Shown: positions 23,501 to 33,004, numbered from the stretch's first letter. The stretch: 64,000 bases of DNA from Berghia stephanieae (GCA_034508935.3 CM067445.1:86577958-86641957); one strand, 5' to 3'. Translations and numbers: made by a program. Notes: a model not told the origin generated them from the letters alone.

Positions 23501-26500
23501 CTCATGTTGGTGACCAAACTACTGGTTGTGATATGGTTTATACGAATGTTTATTTGAAGATATAACCTCTTTGAGATATACTTGTAAATTTCAAAATGAT
23601 TTTAAGTAGATAAGAACATTAGTAATGTGTTATAGACAACTTGTTGCAAAAGCTGGGCCATCGATATATTAAATTACTGTGTGATCACAAAGTTAAAGAC
23701 CATAATGACTGGGTGGGGTTCCTGACCTTCCATAGTGGGCAGGGAGGTACTTGCTATGTCTTCTATCCCCCTATATCTGTTTTCCAACTTGCTTTCTGTC
23801 TTTGTTTTGGAATGAGATTACTTCGTTTTGTCCTGACCCTGGCCGGAGTCCTTGGCTGAGAGGGAAACAGTCAAATGTATAGTTAGTTTTGGGAGATGAT
23901 ATTTGTTTATTTGTAAATCATCTCTCTGTTAGGCACTATATTATGTTTTCTTTATATTATATATGATTTGTGAAACATTTGAGTGTATTCCTCTTAGTGG
24001 GGACCTGTGCTTGTGTCTGGATGAGACTTTTAGTTGTCTCAAACTAAGTACTTTGATAGTGTGCTCTTGGAATCTATACCTGTTTCTTATTTGAACCAAT
24101 TCCCCTTTGTCTTACCTTTTCTTGGGTGCTTTAATTGTAATTCTAGAACTTTTTACTATCTCATTTTCTTCCTTTTTACTGGCGCTGATATGACCTTAAT
24201 GTGTTGCAAGCACCTTAAAAACAAACAAACAAAAGACCATAATGAATACATTTTATTAGCCATTCAGTTATATCCTCTTTATTTTTTTTCAATTTTGAGA
24301 CTAGTTATCAAGTCTCCCTCTTTCATATCGTGATCTGCAGTCTCTCATAAATGACCACGATATTAAAATTATCAGAATTTATCCACTTATCTTTAATTGG
24401 GTAATAACTTCAGACCTGATTATTGAGCAACATATTTGATGTAGGAAATAGGACAGTTTTACGAATCACTCACATGTGAAAAAATTCACATTCACCTTCA
24501 ATACTAGCTGTATGAATATTATTGGATTTGATTTGATTTGTAGCCACAAGATGGGTTTTTTAAGTTTGAGCCATTTGTTCTTTTATTGAATTTATGCTTA
24601 GACAAAATTTTAATCTTTTCCTTTTTTTTTTTTTCTATAGGAAACAAAAAAAAAAAATGTAAAAAATCAATAAAGTATTCATTTGATATTTGACAGAAAA
24701 ATAGGCTCTGTAATGTTTGTAAGATGTTACTTTGAATCAAAATTACAACACAATTTTTGTTTTCTGACTTGTCAAATGATATATTATGGACATGAAAGTT
24801 TTGAACATGGTTGATTAAACTCATACACATACAGTAAGGTTAATCATCAGGTATCGTCCTATTTAGGGGGTGGTGGGTGGTGGATTTTTCTGGTATGGTG
24901 TTCTATCTCTATGTATGTTTCTATGTGCGGCTGTGTGGTCAGGTGGTATGACACTCGTTTTCAGATTGGAAGGTCCAAGGGTCTTTACTCACATTCTCTC
25001 ATTATACTCTTATGTAAAATGAGTACCTCGCAGTAAACAGCATGTTATCATCTATCGTAAAAAATTGAACTTTTGCCTCACAGGCATCATGTCTTGTCCT
25101 GCATATTAAGTGTTGACTCGGGGACCCCTTGTAAAGTGCTTGAGCACATTTAGTGGATATTGCGCTATATAAATGCTCAAAATCTTTATCTTGTGGCTTT
25201 CTGTTCTTGTCCTGAAATGAGACCATAATATGGTTTTGCTTAGACTCTGTCTTTTCCAAGTGAGAGGCAGTCGAATCTGAATATGGCAGTTGGATTTCAG
25301 TGTACTTATTCATTGTGGTGAGAAATGATATTTTTTCTTCCACTCCACTTCAAATCATTTTTTTAAGCATCTCCCTTTCCTTTTGGCATCTCACGCCAGA
25401 CACTGCATAATACTTAAGGTGGCCTCAAGCTAAAAAAAAGGGGGTAGATTGCTGCTTACAATCTACTTTGTAAACCATTCCCATTTGTGCTCGCTTTCTA
25501 AGAAAGACAAAGAGGAATTGTTTACAAAGAATGGATCTTGATCTCAAATAATATGCTACCATTTTACTTTCCTTAAATACTAAAAAGTATTGTAAGGATG
25601 TTTTCAATTTCTAAAATTAAACCAAACATTTATCATTGTCTATTATTACCCTTTCAGATCTTTAACTGGATATGTGTCAAAAATTAGCGACCATGTATCT
25701 GTGCCACAGCATCTTCCCTGTTTATTGCCAAAATGCAAAGGTTTGATTGCGAACACAGGTAATTTTTTTCAACCCAATACATGTCTTACAACAAACTTAT
25801 CAAGATCCTGTTTTGAGAACCCTTTTGCCGAGACTTTATATTTGAGGGATTCATTGTTGTAAGAGATGTTAGTATGAAATGGTCAAAATTTAAGGACTTA
25901 ACTATGCCTATCGCTGCAATTGCCTGCAGTTATTAAAAAAACAAAAAACATCATGAAGTGATATGAATATATAATCTTCTATATAGCACAAAGAATCAAA
26001 TAGTATGATGATTTCATTGAATATTGCTGCTTTTGTTTTGTGGTATAGCAGATGATACTTTTCAAATTTTTACATAATGTTGATCAGCTTTTTAAATGGG
26101 TGCATTCACATGGCCGTGTGAAACTGCCTGCTTGAAATTTTTTATTATTGTTAGGATGAAAAAAGCCTTTAGTGCTGACTCATTCATATGCTTTCTCCCT
26201 TAGTAGTAGTAGTGGTAGTAGTAGTATAAGTAGTAGTGGTAGTAGTAGTAGTAAAAGTGGCAGTAGTAGTTGTATTAGTAGAAGTAGTAGTAGTTGTGAA
26301 GTTGTAGTAGTAGAAGGAGTAGCAGTTGTAGTGGCAGTTGTTTTTTGGGGGTTTTTTTTGGTTTTTTTTTTTGAGAGGATGGGCCTGTGATTCAATCACA
26401 TAATTCAGGAAGTTGTGACTGTGCCACATTTTATCTGCATTTTTTTTGTTTTAAATTGTTCTTGTTGATGATAGGAGCCCACATTATATGAATATTACTT

Positions 26501-27143
26501 TTTTTTTGGGGGTACTTTTGTTGACTATAGTTTTTGCCTATATGATGACTTCCATCACATCTTTCTCCTCAGATACTCATTGTATGCTGTCGTAACTCAT
26601 TCAGGATCCAGCATTCTGCGGGGCCATTATAGGTCCTATGTGAAAGTAACATCATCATTTAACAAGCAATTGTACAGTTATATGAATGAGGAGGACACCA
26701 ATAGTCACCATCCAGGCTTGTCACCGCCATCTTCCCCGACCACTTTCCCTCAGTCATCATTACCAATACTGAACGGTAGTCCTGATATTGCCAATAATAA
26801 CAACACATCATCAGCCACGACTAGCCTTGTAGGAGATACAGTTGAAGACATTGCAAACAATTCTTTTATGTATAATTCAAAACAACCGGACAAAAAATAC
26901 GAAGCCAGCGAAGAGCTAGCTAGCATGGCTTCTAAATGTGGTCAGAATGCACTAGTGACTGGAATGGAGGAAGATGGGGAAAGAAGAAATGAAAAGGCAT
27001 GGTGGCTTGAATGCGATGATGAATCTATTCGCGTCTTTGAAGAGGAAGAGTTTTTGGATAGAATGTTAGAGGATAAAAGTGCTGCGCTGCTGGGCACGCC
27101 ATACATTCTTTTCTATCATCAAAATGATATTAGCTTATGGTGA
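7312..27143 (+). CDS. USP1: USP1-type ubiquitin carboxyl-terminal hydrolase (ten coding exons)
   Basis: Cysteine protease of the USP class. Vertebrate USP1, with its partner UAF1 (WDR48), removes ubiquitin from monoubiquitinated FANCD2 and PCNA in the nucleus. Exons: 7312-7490, 8742-8824, 10659-10777, 12407-12469, 13050-13153, 13574-15192, 16911-17120, 23165-23339, 25658-25758, 26573-27143. Visible landmarks are the Cys box GNTCYLNCILQ, NSQHDAQELL, two CxxC pairs (CCEC and CDQC), the His box GHYRSYVKV and the C-terminal TPYILFY, which matches the USP1 ending TPYLLFY. The N-terminus SKKRFRLGLSSKRK also resembles USP1. The product would be about 1,070 residues, longer than human USP1 (785), because exon 6 is large. 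Three frame mismatches are seen: two inside exon 6 and one at the exon 9/10 junction. The intron between exons 7 and 8 holds a Ty3/Gypsy insertion. USP1 identity is strong; function is by homology. Confidence 0.9.
8310..8570 (+). repeat. Retroposon-type tail running into a (TTC)n microsatellite
   Basis: TTTGTGGTCAATAAAGATTT is followed by about 150 bp of TTC repeats and then TTA repeats. An AATAAAG motif leading into a simple repeat is typical of CR1/L2-like LINE or SINE 3' ends. The upstream body is too decayed to name. Confidence 0.5.
8742..8824 (+). CDS. USP1: USP1 exon 2
   Basis: Flanked by TTTTGCAG and GTATGG. It reads KNPMSTEINVCQHKDPLV and ends in SLYNI, leading directly into the Cys box of the next exon with matching phase. 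Confidence 0.75.
9767..10310 (+). repeat. R1 dispersed repeat, copy B
   Basis: Near full-length copy in the USP1 intron between exons 2 and 3. It starts CAGCTGGGTGGGGTTCCTGA and ends with GCACCGTAAAACCC and (AAAAAC)n. Open frames here recur in other copies but shift between them, so they are not genes. Confidence 0.8.
10659..10777 (+). CDS. USP1: USP1 exon 3, catalytic Cys box
   Basis: Flanked by ATTTTCAG and GTAATT. It encodes GNTCYLNCILQTLRYTPGF; the Cys of NTCYLN is the expected USP nucleophile. It aligns closely with human GNTCYLNSILQVLYFCPGF. It ends in phase 0. Confidence 0.92.
11030..11800 (+). mobile_element. Decayed RTE-like LINE 3' portion
   Basis: Fragments of translation in changing + frames (HVEQNGLQINV near 11,108; CEAWVISNAMAKKLISFEIK near 11,600; KCYWKII) match the end of the RTE/BovB RT and its C-terminal domain (typical forms YGCESWTVKKAEHRRIDAFE and WCWRRLL). 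Many frame changes; the YADD region is not legible. It lies in the USP1 intron between exons 3 and 4. Confidence 0.55.
12407..12469 (+). CDS. USP1: USP1 exon 4 (21 codons)
   Basis: Flanked by CTTTGAAG and GTAAGT, phase 0 at both ends. It reads KTSVWKLVECLDD, which fits the helix between the Cys box and the QHDAQE motif. An in-frame 112-bp open stretch downstream (12,688-12,799) was considered and left out. Confidence 0.7.
13050..13153 (+). CDS. USP1: USP1 exon 5
   Basis: Flanked by TTTCCCAG and GTAAGT. It reads IFRYLRNKENDY and then MSIRPDELLCQIR, which corresponds to the USP segment before NPMFEG/NPMYEG. It ends in phase 2 and joins exon 6 in frame. Confidence 0.85.
13574..15192 (+). CDS. 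USP1: USP1 exon 6: QHDAQE motif plus long disordered insert
   Basis: Begins KFNPLFEENSQHDAQELL, the conserved USP helix, then runs into a long charged, low-complexity insert, as USP1 does at the equivalent place. The insert contains a SUMO-interaction-like motif GVIVVSSDEESSD and two DWLG motifs (KRCDWLGVSP and KKLDWLGTD); human USP1 has INWLKSA in its insert. The open frame changes between 13,753 and 13,778 and returns to the first frame between 14,247 and 14,272. Both windows contain short homopolymers, so indel errors in the assembly are the simplest reading; true mutations or tiny introns are alternatives. Donor GTGAGT starts at 15,193. Confidence 0.8.
15193..16910. other. USP1 intron, mostly unassigned
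   Basis: No gene seen. Around 15,575-15,735 there are several CTAGT/ACTAG-rich inverted stretches, and at 16,536-16,575 a CCCGACACAATATCGTTTTG segment resembles the end of the M2 MITE family seen at 44.9 and 51.8 kb. Confidence 0.4.
16911..17120 (+). CDS. USP1: USP1 exon 7, first zinc-finger half
   Basis: Flanked by TTTTAAAG and GTAGGA, phase 1 to phase 1. It reads LVQGLFGGVMGHRTSCCEC and then NRSENFLDVSIPV, the USP fingers subdomain (human LFQGQLVLRTRCLECES, DFQDISVPV). An acidic stretch SSDEDEDSKDK follows. Confidence 0.92.
17191..17449. mobile_element. piggyBac-like MITE, copy 1
   Basis: Bounded by TTAA on both sides (17,191-17,194 and 17,446-17,449). Just inside are inverted repeats CCCTCCCTTACC and GGTAAGGAGAGGG. 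TTAA duplications with CCC-starting ends are the hallmark of piggyBac elements. It is only ~250 bp and has no frame. A sister copy lies at 34,795-35,031. Confidence 0.75.
18362..18465 (+). repeat. 17-bp minisatellite, about six copies
   Basis: Perfect tandem units of AGGATATGTGCTTCAGT in the intron between USP1 exons 7 and 8. Confidence 0.9.
18885..19233 (-). repeat. 3' LTR of the Ty3/Gypsy element
   Basis: 349 bp with TG...CA ends in both orientations (TGTTATG / CATAACA). Nearly identical to the other LTR at 22,530-22,878. Confidence 0.9.
19526..20640 (-). pseudogene. Zinc-knuckle and integrase-like parts of the LTR element (fossil)
   Basis: Reads two CCHC-like knuckles (CYRCIGNHSSDVC, CHHCGIKGHIKSAC), then an integrase-core-like stretch (PWERVHIDHAV, DEYSKYP, TIVTDNAQCF), and after it a segment like the integrase C-terminal domain (SPSELLIGRQIR). 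Fossil, broken; no reconstruction attempted. Confidence 0.75.
20567..21232 (-). pseudogene. Gag-like part of the LTR element (fossil)
   Basis: A 221-codon frame opening with a Gln-rich coiled coil (MAQQQQQMELQRQQMETL), then a capsid-like region (FDSNAELWTDYWSRF, ERYKFWTRTERKPGETV). This is typical of metazoan Ty3/Gypsy gag. It belongs to the broken element at 18,885-22,878. Confidence 0.75.
21381..21730. repeat. 41-bp tandem array in the LTR element leader
   Basis: About nine head-to-tail units spaced 41 bp apart, each containing CGTCCTGATGATTCTTCCA and GTCACGACTGACAGT. Each unit has internal dyad symmetry (CTGTCACGACTGACAG). It lies between the 5' LTR and the gag-like frame. Confidence 0.9.
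21885..22450. repeat. GC-rich 35-38-bp tandem arrays in the LTR element leader
   Basis: Two adjoining arrays: about nine units with CTCGCTCGTCTGGCACGG, then about five units with CGTCCGGAGG and GGCTCGTCCTTCTT. All three minus-strand frames stay open across much of it because the unit length is not a multiple of three. The Pro/Cys/Arg-rich translations are therefore not evidence of a gene. Confidence 0.85.
22530..22878 (-). repeat. 5' LTR of the Ty3/Gypsy element
   Basis: 349 bp, the partner of the LTR at 18,885-19,233. The primer-binding site lies directly next to it on the inner side. Confidence 0.9.
22960..23130 (+). repeat. R1-related 3' fragment
   Basis: A diverged R1 tail: TTTTTACTGGTGCTAAAATG then AAATACTGTGAACC. 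It sits between the LTR element and USP1 exon 8. Confidence 0.5.
23165..23339 (+). CDS. USP1: USP1 exon 8, second zinc-finger half
   Basis: Flanked by CTTTTCAG and GTATGT. It reads RERLCKDNKYFCDQCFALV, then AERFCFFQDLPKVLAVHL, matching the human KYFCENCHHYTEAERSLLF region. The intron before it is about 6 kb and carries the LTR element. Confidence 0.92.
23705..24232 (+). repeat. R1 dispersed repeat, copy C
   Basis: Near full-length copy between USP1 exons 8 and 9. Starts CTGGGTGGGGTTCCTGAC and ends GCACCTTAAAAACAAACAAA. Confidence 0.8.
24929..25195 (+). mobile_element. tRNA-derived SINE, + strand, damaged head
   Basis: Contains GTGGTCAGGTGGTATGACAC (A-box side), then the family body (ACTCACATTCTCTCAT, GTAAAATGAGTACCT) and the tail GTGGATATTGCGCTATATAA. 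The B-box segment seen in the 28.8-kb copy is missing here. It lies in a USP1 intron. Confidence 0.7.
25195..25400 (+). repeat. R1-related 5' fragment, diverged
   Basis: Resembles the R1 5' half (CTTTCTGTTCTTGTCCTG, GAGAGGCAGTCGAAT) and follows the SINE directly. Confidence 0.4.
25658..25758 (+). CDS. USP1: USP1 exon 9
   Basis: Flanked by CTTTCAG and GTAATT. It reads GYVSKISDHVSVPQHLPC, equivalent to human GGLSKINTPLLTPLKL. By my phase count it leaves one base over, whereas exon 10 needs two, so this junction is off by one base. Confidence 0.75.
26195..26345. repeat. (AGT)n-type trinucleotide microsatellite
   Basis: Imperfect AGT/AGC triplets upstream of USP1 exon 10. They produce Ser-rich + strand and Leu/Thr-rich minus-strand frames that are not genes. 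Confidence 0.85.
26573..27143 (+). CDS. USP1: USP1 exon 10, His box and C-terminus
   Basis: The acceptor CTCCTCAG ends at 26,572. It encodes YSLYAVVTHSGSS and GHYRSYVKV, the catalytic His box (human YGLFAVVMHSG, GHYTASVKV). A disordered Ser/Asn-rich linker follows, then WWLECDDESIRVFEEEEFL and TPYILFYHQNDISLW before TGA at 27,141-27,143. The ending matches the USP1 family. Confidence 0.93.
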
Positions 27144-27388
27144 GCCATTTAAATGTGATTGCAAATACTAAAGCAATACCAATATTTTGAAACTATTATC
27201 ATGTTAGATAATTGATTCTAGTACATGTGTGACATTAAGACATTTAACCCAAGGATTGTTTGATTAATTGGTATAATTGAACTGCCACTGATTCCGTTTT
27301 AATTCGGAATTGCAGATTTGGCCAATTTTTGGATTTTAAAAAAATATATTATTTTAAAAAAAAATTTCCATCTTTAATGAAAATCATT

Positions 27389-27394
27389 AATAAA
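27389..27394 (+). terminator. Possible USP1 polyadenylation signal
   Basis: First AATAAA after the USP1 stop codon, about 250 bp downstream. Position only; no transcript evidence. Confidence 0.35.
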
Positions 27395-27534
27395 ATTTGA
27401 TTATTCTTATATGTTTTTAAAACATTTTTTATTTATTTACAATTAAAGAAATGTCACAATTTTAAAATCACAATTCAATTTGTCCACCTAGCACATTGAA
27501 GATTGTAGTTGACACCTTTGATGTATTGATGAAT

Positions 27535-27600
27535 ATAAGATAAGATAAGATATGATATACTTTATTGATCCTGAATGGAAATTATCATACTAACAATAAG
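27535..27600 (-). repeat. LINE/SINE 3' tail on the minus strand
   Basis: On the minus strand GGATCAATAAAGTATATCAT runs into CTTATC repeats, a pattern common to L2/CR1/Rex-type retroposon ends. The body is not recognisable. Confidence 0.45.
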
Positions 27601-27814
27601 GGTAATTCTAAAGCATCTTCATGTTGAAATAACACGTTAAGTGCATGCTCAGAAAGGAAAGGCATCAGATGTTGCAAACTTTTCTCATTGTAGTGCCAAG
27701 TCTAAACCTTTAAATTGCCATTGGTTATTTACTAGCTGTTTAGTGCAATGGGGTAAGAATGTTTGGTTTATCTGTCCTATGGTATACTTCCTACCGTCAT
27801 GCCATCCTAAGGAA

Positions 27815-28345
27815 TACAGCTGGGTGGGGTTCCTGACTTCCCATAGTGGGCAGGGAGGTACATACTGTGTCCTCTATCCCCCTATATTTATTTTCCAACA
27901 TGCTTTCTGTCTTTATCTTGGAATGAGATTCTTTGGTTTTGTCCTGGTCCTGGCTGCGGAGGGAAACAGTCAAATGTTATTGTTTTGGGAGATGATATTT
28001 TTTTCCTTGTAAATCATCTCTCTGCTATGTATTATTATATTTGTTATTTTTAATGTATAATGTAAGCATAATTGTTGAGTGTATTCCTCTTTGTTGGATT
28101 TTGTGCTTGTGTCCGGATGAGTCTTATAGGTGATCTCAAACTAAGTACCTTGGTGGTATGTTCTTGGAATCTACATTTGATCCCTATTTGTTCCCAGTTC
28201 CCCTATCTCTTACTTTTTCTTGGGTGCTTTAATTGTAATTCTAGAACTTTTTACTATCCCATTTTCTTCTTTTTTACTGGCGCTGATATGACCTTAATGT
28301 GTTTCAAGTGCCGTAAACCCCTTAAAACCAAACAAAACAAAATAC
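27815..28345 (+). repeat. R1 dispersed repeat, copy D
   Basis: Near full-length, about 670 bp past the USP1 stop codon. Starts AGCTGGGTGGGGTTCCTGA; ends CTTAAAACCAAACAAAAC. Confidence 0.8.
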
Positions 28346-28767
28346 AGAAACTAGTCATTCAAATATTGATCGATTACAATGACTCTCATCTTATCAAAAA
28401 TCTCTCAAACCTGTGACTTCAATTTGAAGGACAGTTTTTCTGGCCAAATTTTTAAAATATGATTTTTCAGAGTATGGCAGTATAGACAGCAGTGATCCTA
28501 AGTTTTTCTGTGTTGAAAACTTGTTTTCTCTGTAAAAATGTACACAACTTGTAATTATCAGCATCTTGAAATATGACATACTTTTTTAATTTTTAATCAT
28601 AGAAATTTAAAATTTGTCACTACACTAACCGCAAAGGTCTTTTTTTATACAAAGATATGGTTTTGTAAAAATATATATATATTTTTTTTTTAAAATTTTT
28701 TATTACATTTCTAAGTATAATTTTATTGTCATTTCTTTGGGCCAGATGTTTTCACTGTCCTCTGCTG

Positions 28768-29066
28768 TGCGGCCATGTGGTCTAGTGGTAAGATACTCGC
28801 TTTCGGATTGGAAGGTCCTGGGTTCGAGCCTTGCTCAGCGCATAGTTGAGTTCTTGGAAAAGGTTATTTACTCACATTCTCTCACCGTACTCAGGTGTAA
28901 AATGAGTACATGGCCGTCAACAGCGTTGTCTCTGTCCGAAAAATTGTAATATTGCCTAACAGGCGTCATGTCCCGTCCTAAATGTTAAGTGTTGCTATTG
29001 TTCAGGGACCCCTTGTAAAGCTCTCTGAGCACATTTAGTGGATATTGCTCTATATAAAAGCTCAGT
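28768..29066 (+). mobile_element. tRNA-derived SINE, best copy
   Basis: The head GCGGCCATGTGGTCTAGTGG has a good A box and GGGTTCGAGCC a good B box, about 45 bp apart. The body has CTCACATTCTCTCACC and GTAAAATGAGTACATGG; the tail is GTGGATATTGCTCTATATAA. At ~300 bp this looks full length. The tail shared with L2-like LINE ends is the likely RT recognition site (inference). Confidence 0.85.
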
Positions 29067-29274
29067 TAAAATATTATTTTTTAAATTTATACCTAAATCG
29101 GTGTATGAATTTTTCTAGAGGGAATGAGTGCTGAATTGTCTTACAATTTGACATTGTATACAGTACAACCACTAGATTAGGACATCGCCTGAGATTGGGG
29201 AAATTATGCCATTATCCAGGGGTGTCATTATTCTGGGCTTTTCAAAATGACAGAAAAAGGTGTGTGTAGCGACC

Positions 29275-29525
29275 TGTAATAGTGGGACCCTGTGCTTGTG
29301 TCTGGATGGATCTTAAATAAATCTTATTGGTTTGCTCTTGGAATCTACTTCACCCTACTTGATTCAATCCCCTTTATTGTCTTACTTTTTCTCTGTTGCT
29401 TTTAACTGTAAATCTAGAATTTTTTAACAATCCCACCCACTTCCTTTTTACTGGTGCAGAAATGATATCATATCAAAGTGATGCAAGTGCTGTAAAAAAC
29501 ATTAAAAACATATATTCAAAACAAA
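29275..29525 (+). repeat. R1-related 3' half
   Basis: Begins inside the family (GTGGGACCCTGTGCTTGTGT) and ends with CTGGTGCAGAAATGA and an A-rich CAAAACAAACC tail. Confidence 0.6.
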
Positions 29526-29529
29526 CCAG

Positions 29530-30640
29530 ACTTTTTTTCAGTTTTGAATGGATTTTGTTATTCATAAATAATGTCATATTATTTCTCAACAGCATAATGA
29601 AAATAATCTGATGCATACATGAGTTTATAAAAATGTTTTGGTTAATGGTGATACCATAATGAAAGTACCAAAAAGCAAAAATTCTCTGTATAATCCATCA
29701 AACGTAGGACTTCCATAAAAAAATCACCAACAGCGTTCAAGCGTAATATGTTGATGTATGTTTATTTCTGTGATTCAAGATGAATGTGATTATCTGATAC
29801 GAATAGCATTTGAATTTTGTTAGCTTCAGCTATATATTTTGTAGTCATTTTGATAATAATTTTATATTATAGTCACGTGTGTGTATGTGTTTGTTTGTGT
29901 ATGTGTGTATTAAATAGACATTCAGGGTTGCTTACTATACTTACAATAGGATCTAAACTAGAAAACAGTATTGAGTCAACATGACAAATTGGGGAACGGG
30001 CACTGGTGAGAGATAGAAAAATACAAGAAAAAAATCCCTCCCAAACTAAAACGGCTTACCTGGACTGGTGACTAATGATCAAAGCTCAGACCTCCTGATT
30101 ACCGTCAGACGTGCTACCATTACACCACAGATGTTACCCCATAGCTGGGACTGCTGCTTATGTTCTTCACAAGAGTACGTCAGTACGTGTTTCCTCTGTG
30201 AACCCTCGGTGCACCACAAAACAACATTGAACATGAGTGGACGAGAACAAGGACATTTTTATTTTGAAAATATCAAAGTGACAAATTAGGGAGGGTGTTG
30301 TGTAAGTGTAAGGTAGGGAGCATTCCTGCTGTAAGATAAAGATCTTAAAAAGGGTATTAAAACTTGTCCCCATTATCGTGAGTCAAATGATTTATGAGTA
30401 TCCCTTTGTGTTCTCGTACATATTACTACCATCAAGTGTCTCCTAATAGTACACCTAATGGCATTACTCTCTTACCATGCTGACCCCTCTCCTTGGGTGA
30501 TATTGAGAGGGAGAGGGTTGGAGGTGCTACATTAGGCAGTCCACCTTTACCAGTCTACTTACCCGGAGTATCACGTGACTTGACCTTCCCAAAATTCTTT
30601 GCGTTTTTGTTCTAAAACGTGATCATTTAGCTATTTAAGG
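29530..30640. other. No gene seen; one possible minus-strand tRNA-like SINE head
   Basis: AT-rich sequence. On the minus strand near 30,060-30,140 GGTGTAATGGTAGCACGTC resembles an A box, but the B-box equivalent is poor, so the SINE call is weak. Confidence 0.35.
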
Positions 30641-30644
30641 GTCC

Positions 30645-31290
30645 TGCCTGGAGTGTTTTGCTGCGAGGGAGATGGTCAGATTGGTGTTTCTTTTTTAAAA
30701 AAATGAGAGATGATGTTTTTCTTCCTTTTCAATCCCTATAGTATGATTAATGAAATGTTAATAACCGTTTGAGTGTATCCCCATGTGTGTGTGGTGGGGG
30801 GGGGGGGGGGAATTTTCTGCTTGATTTTAAAAAATATTAATAGTAAATGTGGCCTACAACAAACTACATGCATCGAAACAATACAGCGCAAACGCCGTTT
30901 TGGGCCTTGACTTTCTTCAGCAGTAGACAAAATGCACAAAAGATGTTAAGAAAAATAATGTATTCTAATTCTAATAGCAAAAGTAAAAGAGAAAATATTT
31001 AGATGTGATTTCTCTCATGATCTTTTCCATGTTTTGTCTTGTCTTCTGAAGAAGGCTCACTTAGGCACTCTTTGTTTCTAGACGTGTTTCATACTAGACA
31101 AGGGGACAGATGCTCATGGAACACACTTTTACTCCCTGTTTACTTTTGGTTTTTTTTTTTGGCCATCTTTGTCTTTTAAGCTATTTGTAGGTGCAACTCT
31201 ATAATATTTTAACCAACCCATCATCCTTTTTTTTTCCCCTGGTGCCAAAATTACCTTAGGGAACAAATGTTTGATGTCAAAAAACTGGTT
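30645..31290 (+). repeat. R1-related copy, strongly diverged
   Basis: Order and spacing of R1 landmarks are kept (GAGGGAGATGGTCAGAT, GAGAGATGATG, GTTTGAGTGTATCCCC, CCTGGTGCCAAAATTACC), but it is much diverged and carries a poly-G run near 30,796. Confidence 0.5.
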
Positions 31291-31375
31291 CCTATCTCCC
31301 GAGGATTGAATATATACCTTGTGTAAATTATATTCTGGTTTGATAGTAATGGCATCTTGTTTTCTAGTCTAAATA

Positions 31376-31918
31376 TAAGGTGGCTGCCATAGTGGGCAGT
31401 GAGGTACTTGCTGTGTCTTTTATCCCCTTGTACCTGTTTTTCAATTGCTTTCTGTCTTTGACTCGGAATAAGATTACTTGGTTTTGTCCTGACCCTGGCC
31501 AGAGTCCTTGGCTGGGAGGGAAACAGTCGAATGTATAGTTAATAGTTATAGTTTTAGGAGATGATATTTTTTTCCTTGTAAATCATCTCTGTTATGTACT
31601 GTTATTATTATTATTCATTAATTTTTTTTAGCATATGATTTGTAAACATTTTAGTGTATTCCTCTTCGTGGGATCTTGTGCTGGTGACTGGGTGAGACTC
31701 AGGTGATATCAGACTGAGTACACTGATAGCGATAGCGTGCTCTTGGAATCTACTTCTGTTCCCTATTTTAACCAATTCCCCTTTGTCTGCCTGCTTCTTG
31801 GATGCTTTAATTGTAATTCTAGACCTTTTTACTATCCCATTTTTTTCCTTTTTACTGGCGCTGATATGACCTTAATGTGTTGCAAGCACCGTAAAACCCT
31901 TAAAAACAAACAAACAAA
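31376..31918 (+). repeat. R1 dispersed repeat, copy E
   Basis: Near full length, ending GCACCGTAAAACCC and AAACAAACAAAC. Confidence 0.8.
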
Positions 31919-32269
31919 TTATCTTCTGGTTTCAGAGTGATGGCATTTTATTTTCTAGTCTAAATGTAAGCTGGTCGTTAATTAAGAATCATCCGTCCTT
32001 GCTCTTTTACATCCCGTAATCCTTAGAATCTGCCTTTACATCCGACTACTGAAATAGTTTTGTCCATCTTATGATTCAATTTGTAACCTATTCATGTTCA
32101 GTCCTCCGAAGTACTTGTTACATACACACTTCCAATGATTTTGGAACTGGATAAGTAGAAGGTATGGCGTCACGACTTTTTTATTACAGCATCGTGTAAG
32201 CCTTTTAAAAATAAGAGGCAGGAGTAGGATGTAGCAGTGAAACAATTTCACAACTTTTCTTTTAAACCC

Positions 32270-32470
32270 TAGTAGTAGTAGCGTATGGCTACACCTCCAA
32301 ATTATGTTTGTCGATCCATGATGTTAGGTCATCTCCGGCTTCAAAGATCGTTTCGTACCCCCCTTCTAATTTTGTTACTGGGCATTGCAGGACCAGATGA
32401 TCGATGGTTTGACGTGCCCCTTTGCAGTATTGGCAGATTTTAAACCCTTATCGTCCTTCACCGGGTGATC
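32270..32470 (-). pseudogene. LINE C-terminal remnant, minus strand
   Basis: The minus-strand translation includes KICQYCKGARQTIDHLVLQC, then PVTKLEGGYETIF and SWIDKHNLEV before a stop. A C-x2-C...H...C knuckle followed by such a WI motif is the usual end of Jockey-like LINE ORF2. No upstream RT remains. Confidence 0.6.
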
Positions 32471-32724
32471 CACCCTATATATGTATATTATTCAGTTTGT
32501 GTCCTTGAGTGAATAAATAATCTATTGAAATTGTTGATGGCCTTGCTTCTATTTTATTTTTCAAATTTCTGTGATGTTTATTTCTGTCTTATCGAGATAA
32601 AAAAAACAAACTAAACAAACCAATTTTTAAGTGATACACAACAATGTGTATTATCATACGTATATTATCCCCAAGCACTAAGTTGTTACATCAACCTATT
32701 ATATAATAATAATAAAAATAATAA

Positions 32725-32790
32725 TAAACATTTATATAGCGCCTTTCGTCGAAACCTCAAAGCGCTCGAAAAAAAAAGAGAAAAAAAATA
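32725..32790 (-). repeat. L2/CR1-like 3' tail, minus strand
   Basis: CATTTATATAGCGCCTTTCG and CTCAAAGCGCTCG form the GCGCTTTGAG...GCGCTATATAA signature of L2-type ends, read on the minus strand. Confidence 0.5.
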
Positions 32791-33004
32791 CAATTCAACT
32801 AAAGTATCAAAAACAATTAAGAGCATAAAAGGGCATCAATACATCATCAATATAAATGTCATATACAATGCAATTAAAATTCCATTAAGTAAATATTTTC
32901 TGAAAAGATATGTTTATATAGACTGTCTTATATACAAATATACAGTAGACCATCTTTTAAAAAATAGACTGTTAGGGGTGTATAAATATAGACCGTCATA
33001 TACA

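Noticed and set aside
26172-26429. Ser-, Leu- and Thr-rich frames on both strands
   Set aside because: (AGT)n triplet microsatellite in a USP1 intron.
28768-28850. tRNA gene
   Set aside because: A and B boxes are present but stems do not pair and the sequence continues into a SINE body; same for 50,440-50,525 and 50,998-51,045.
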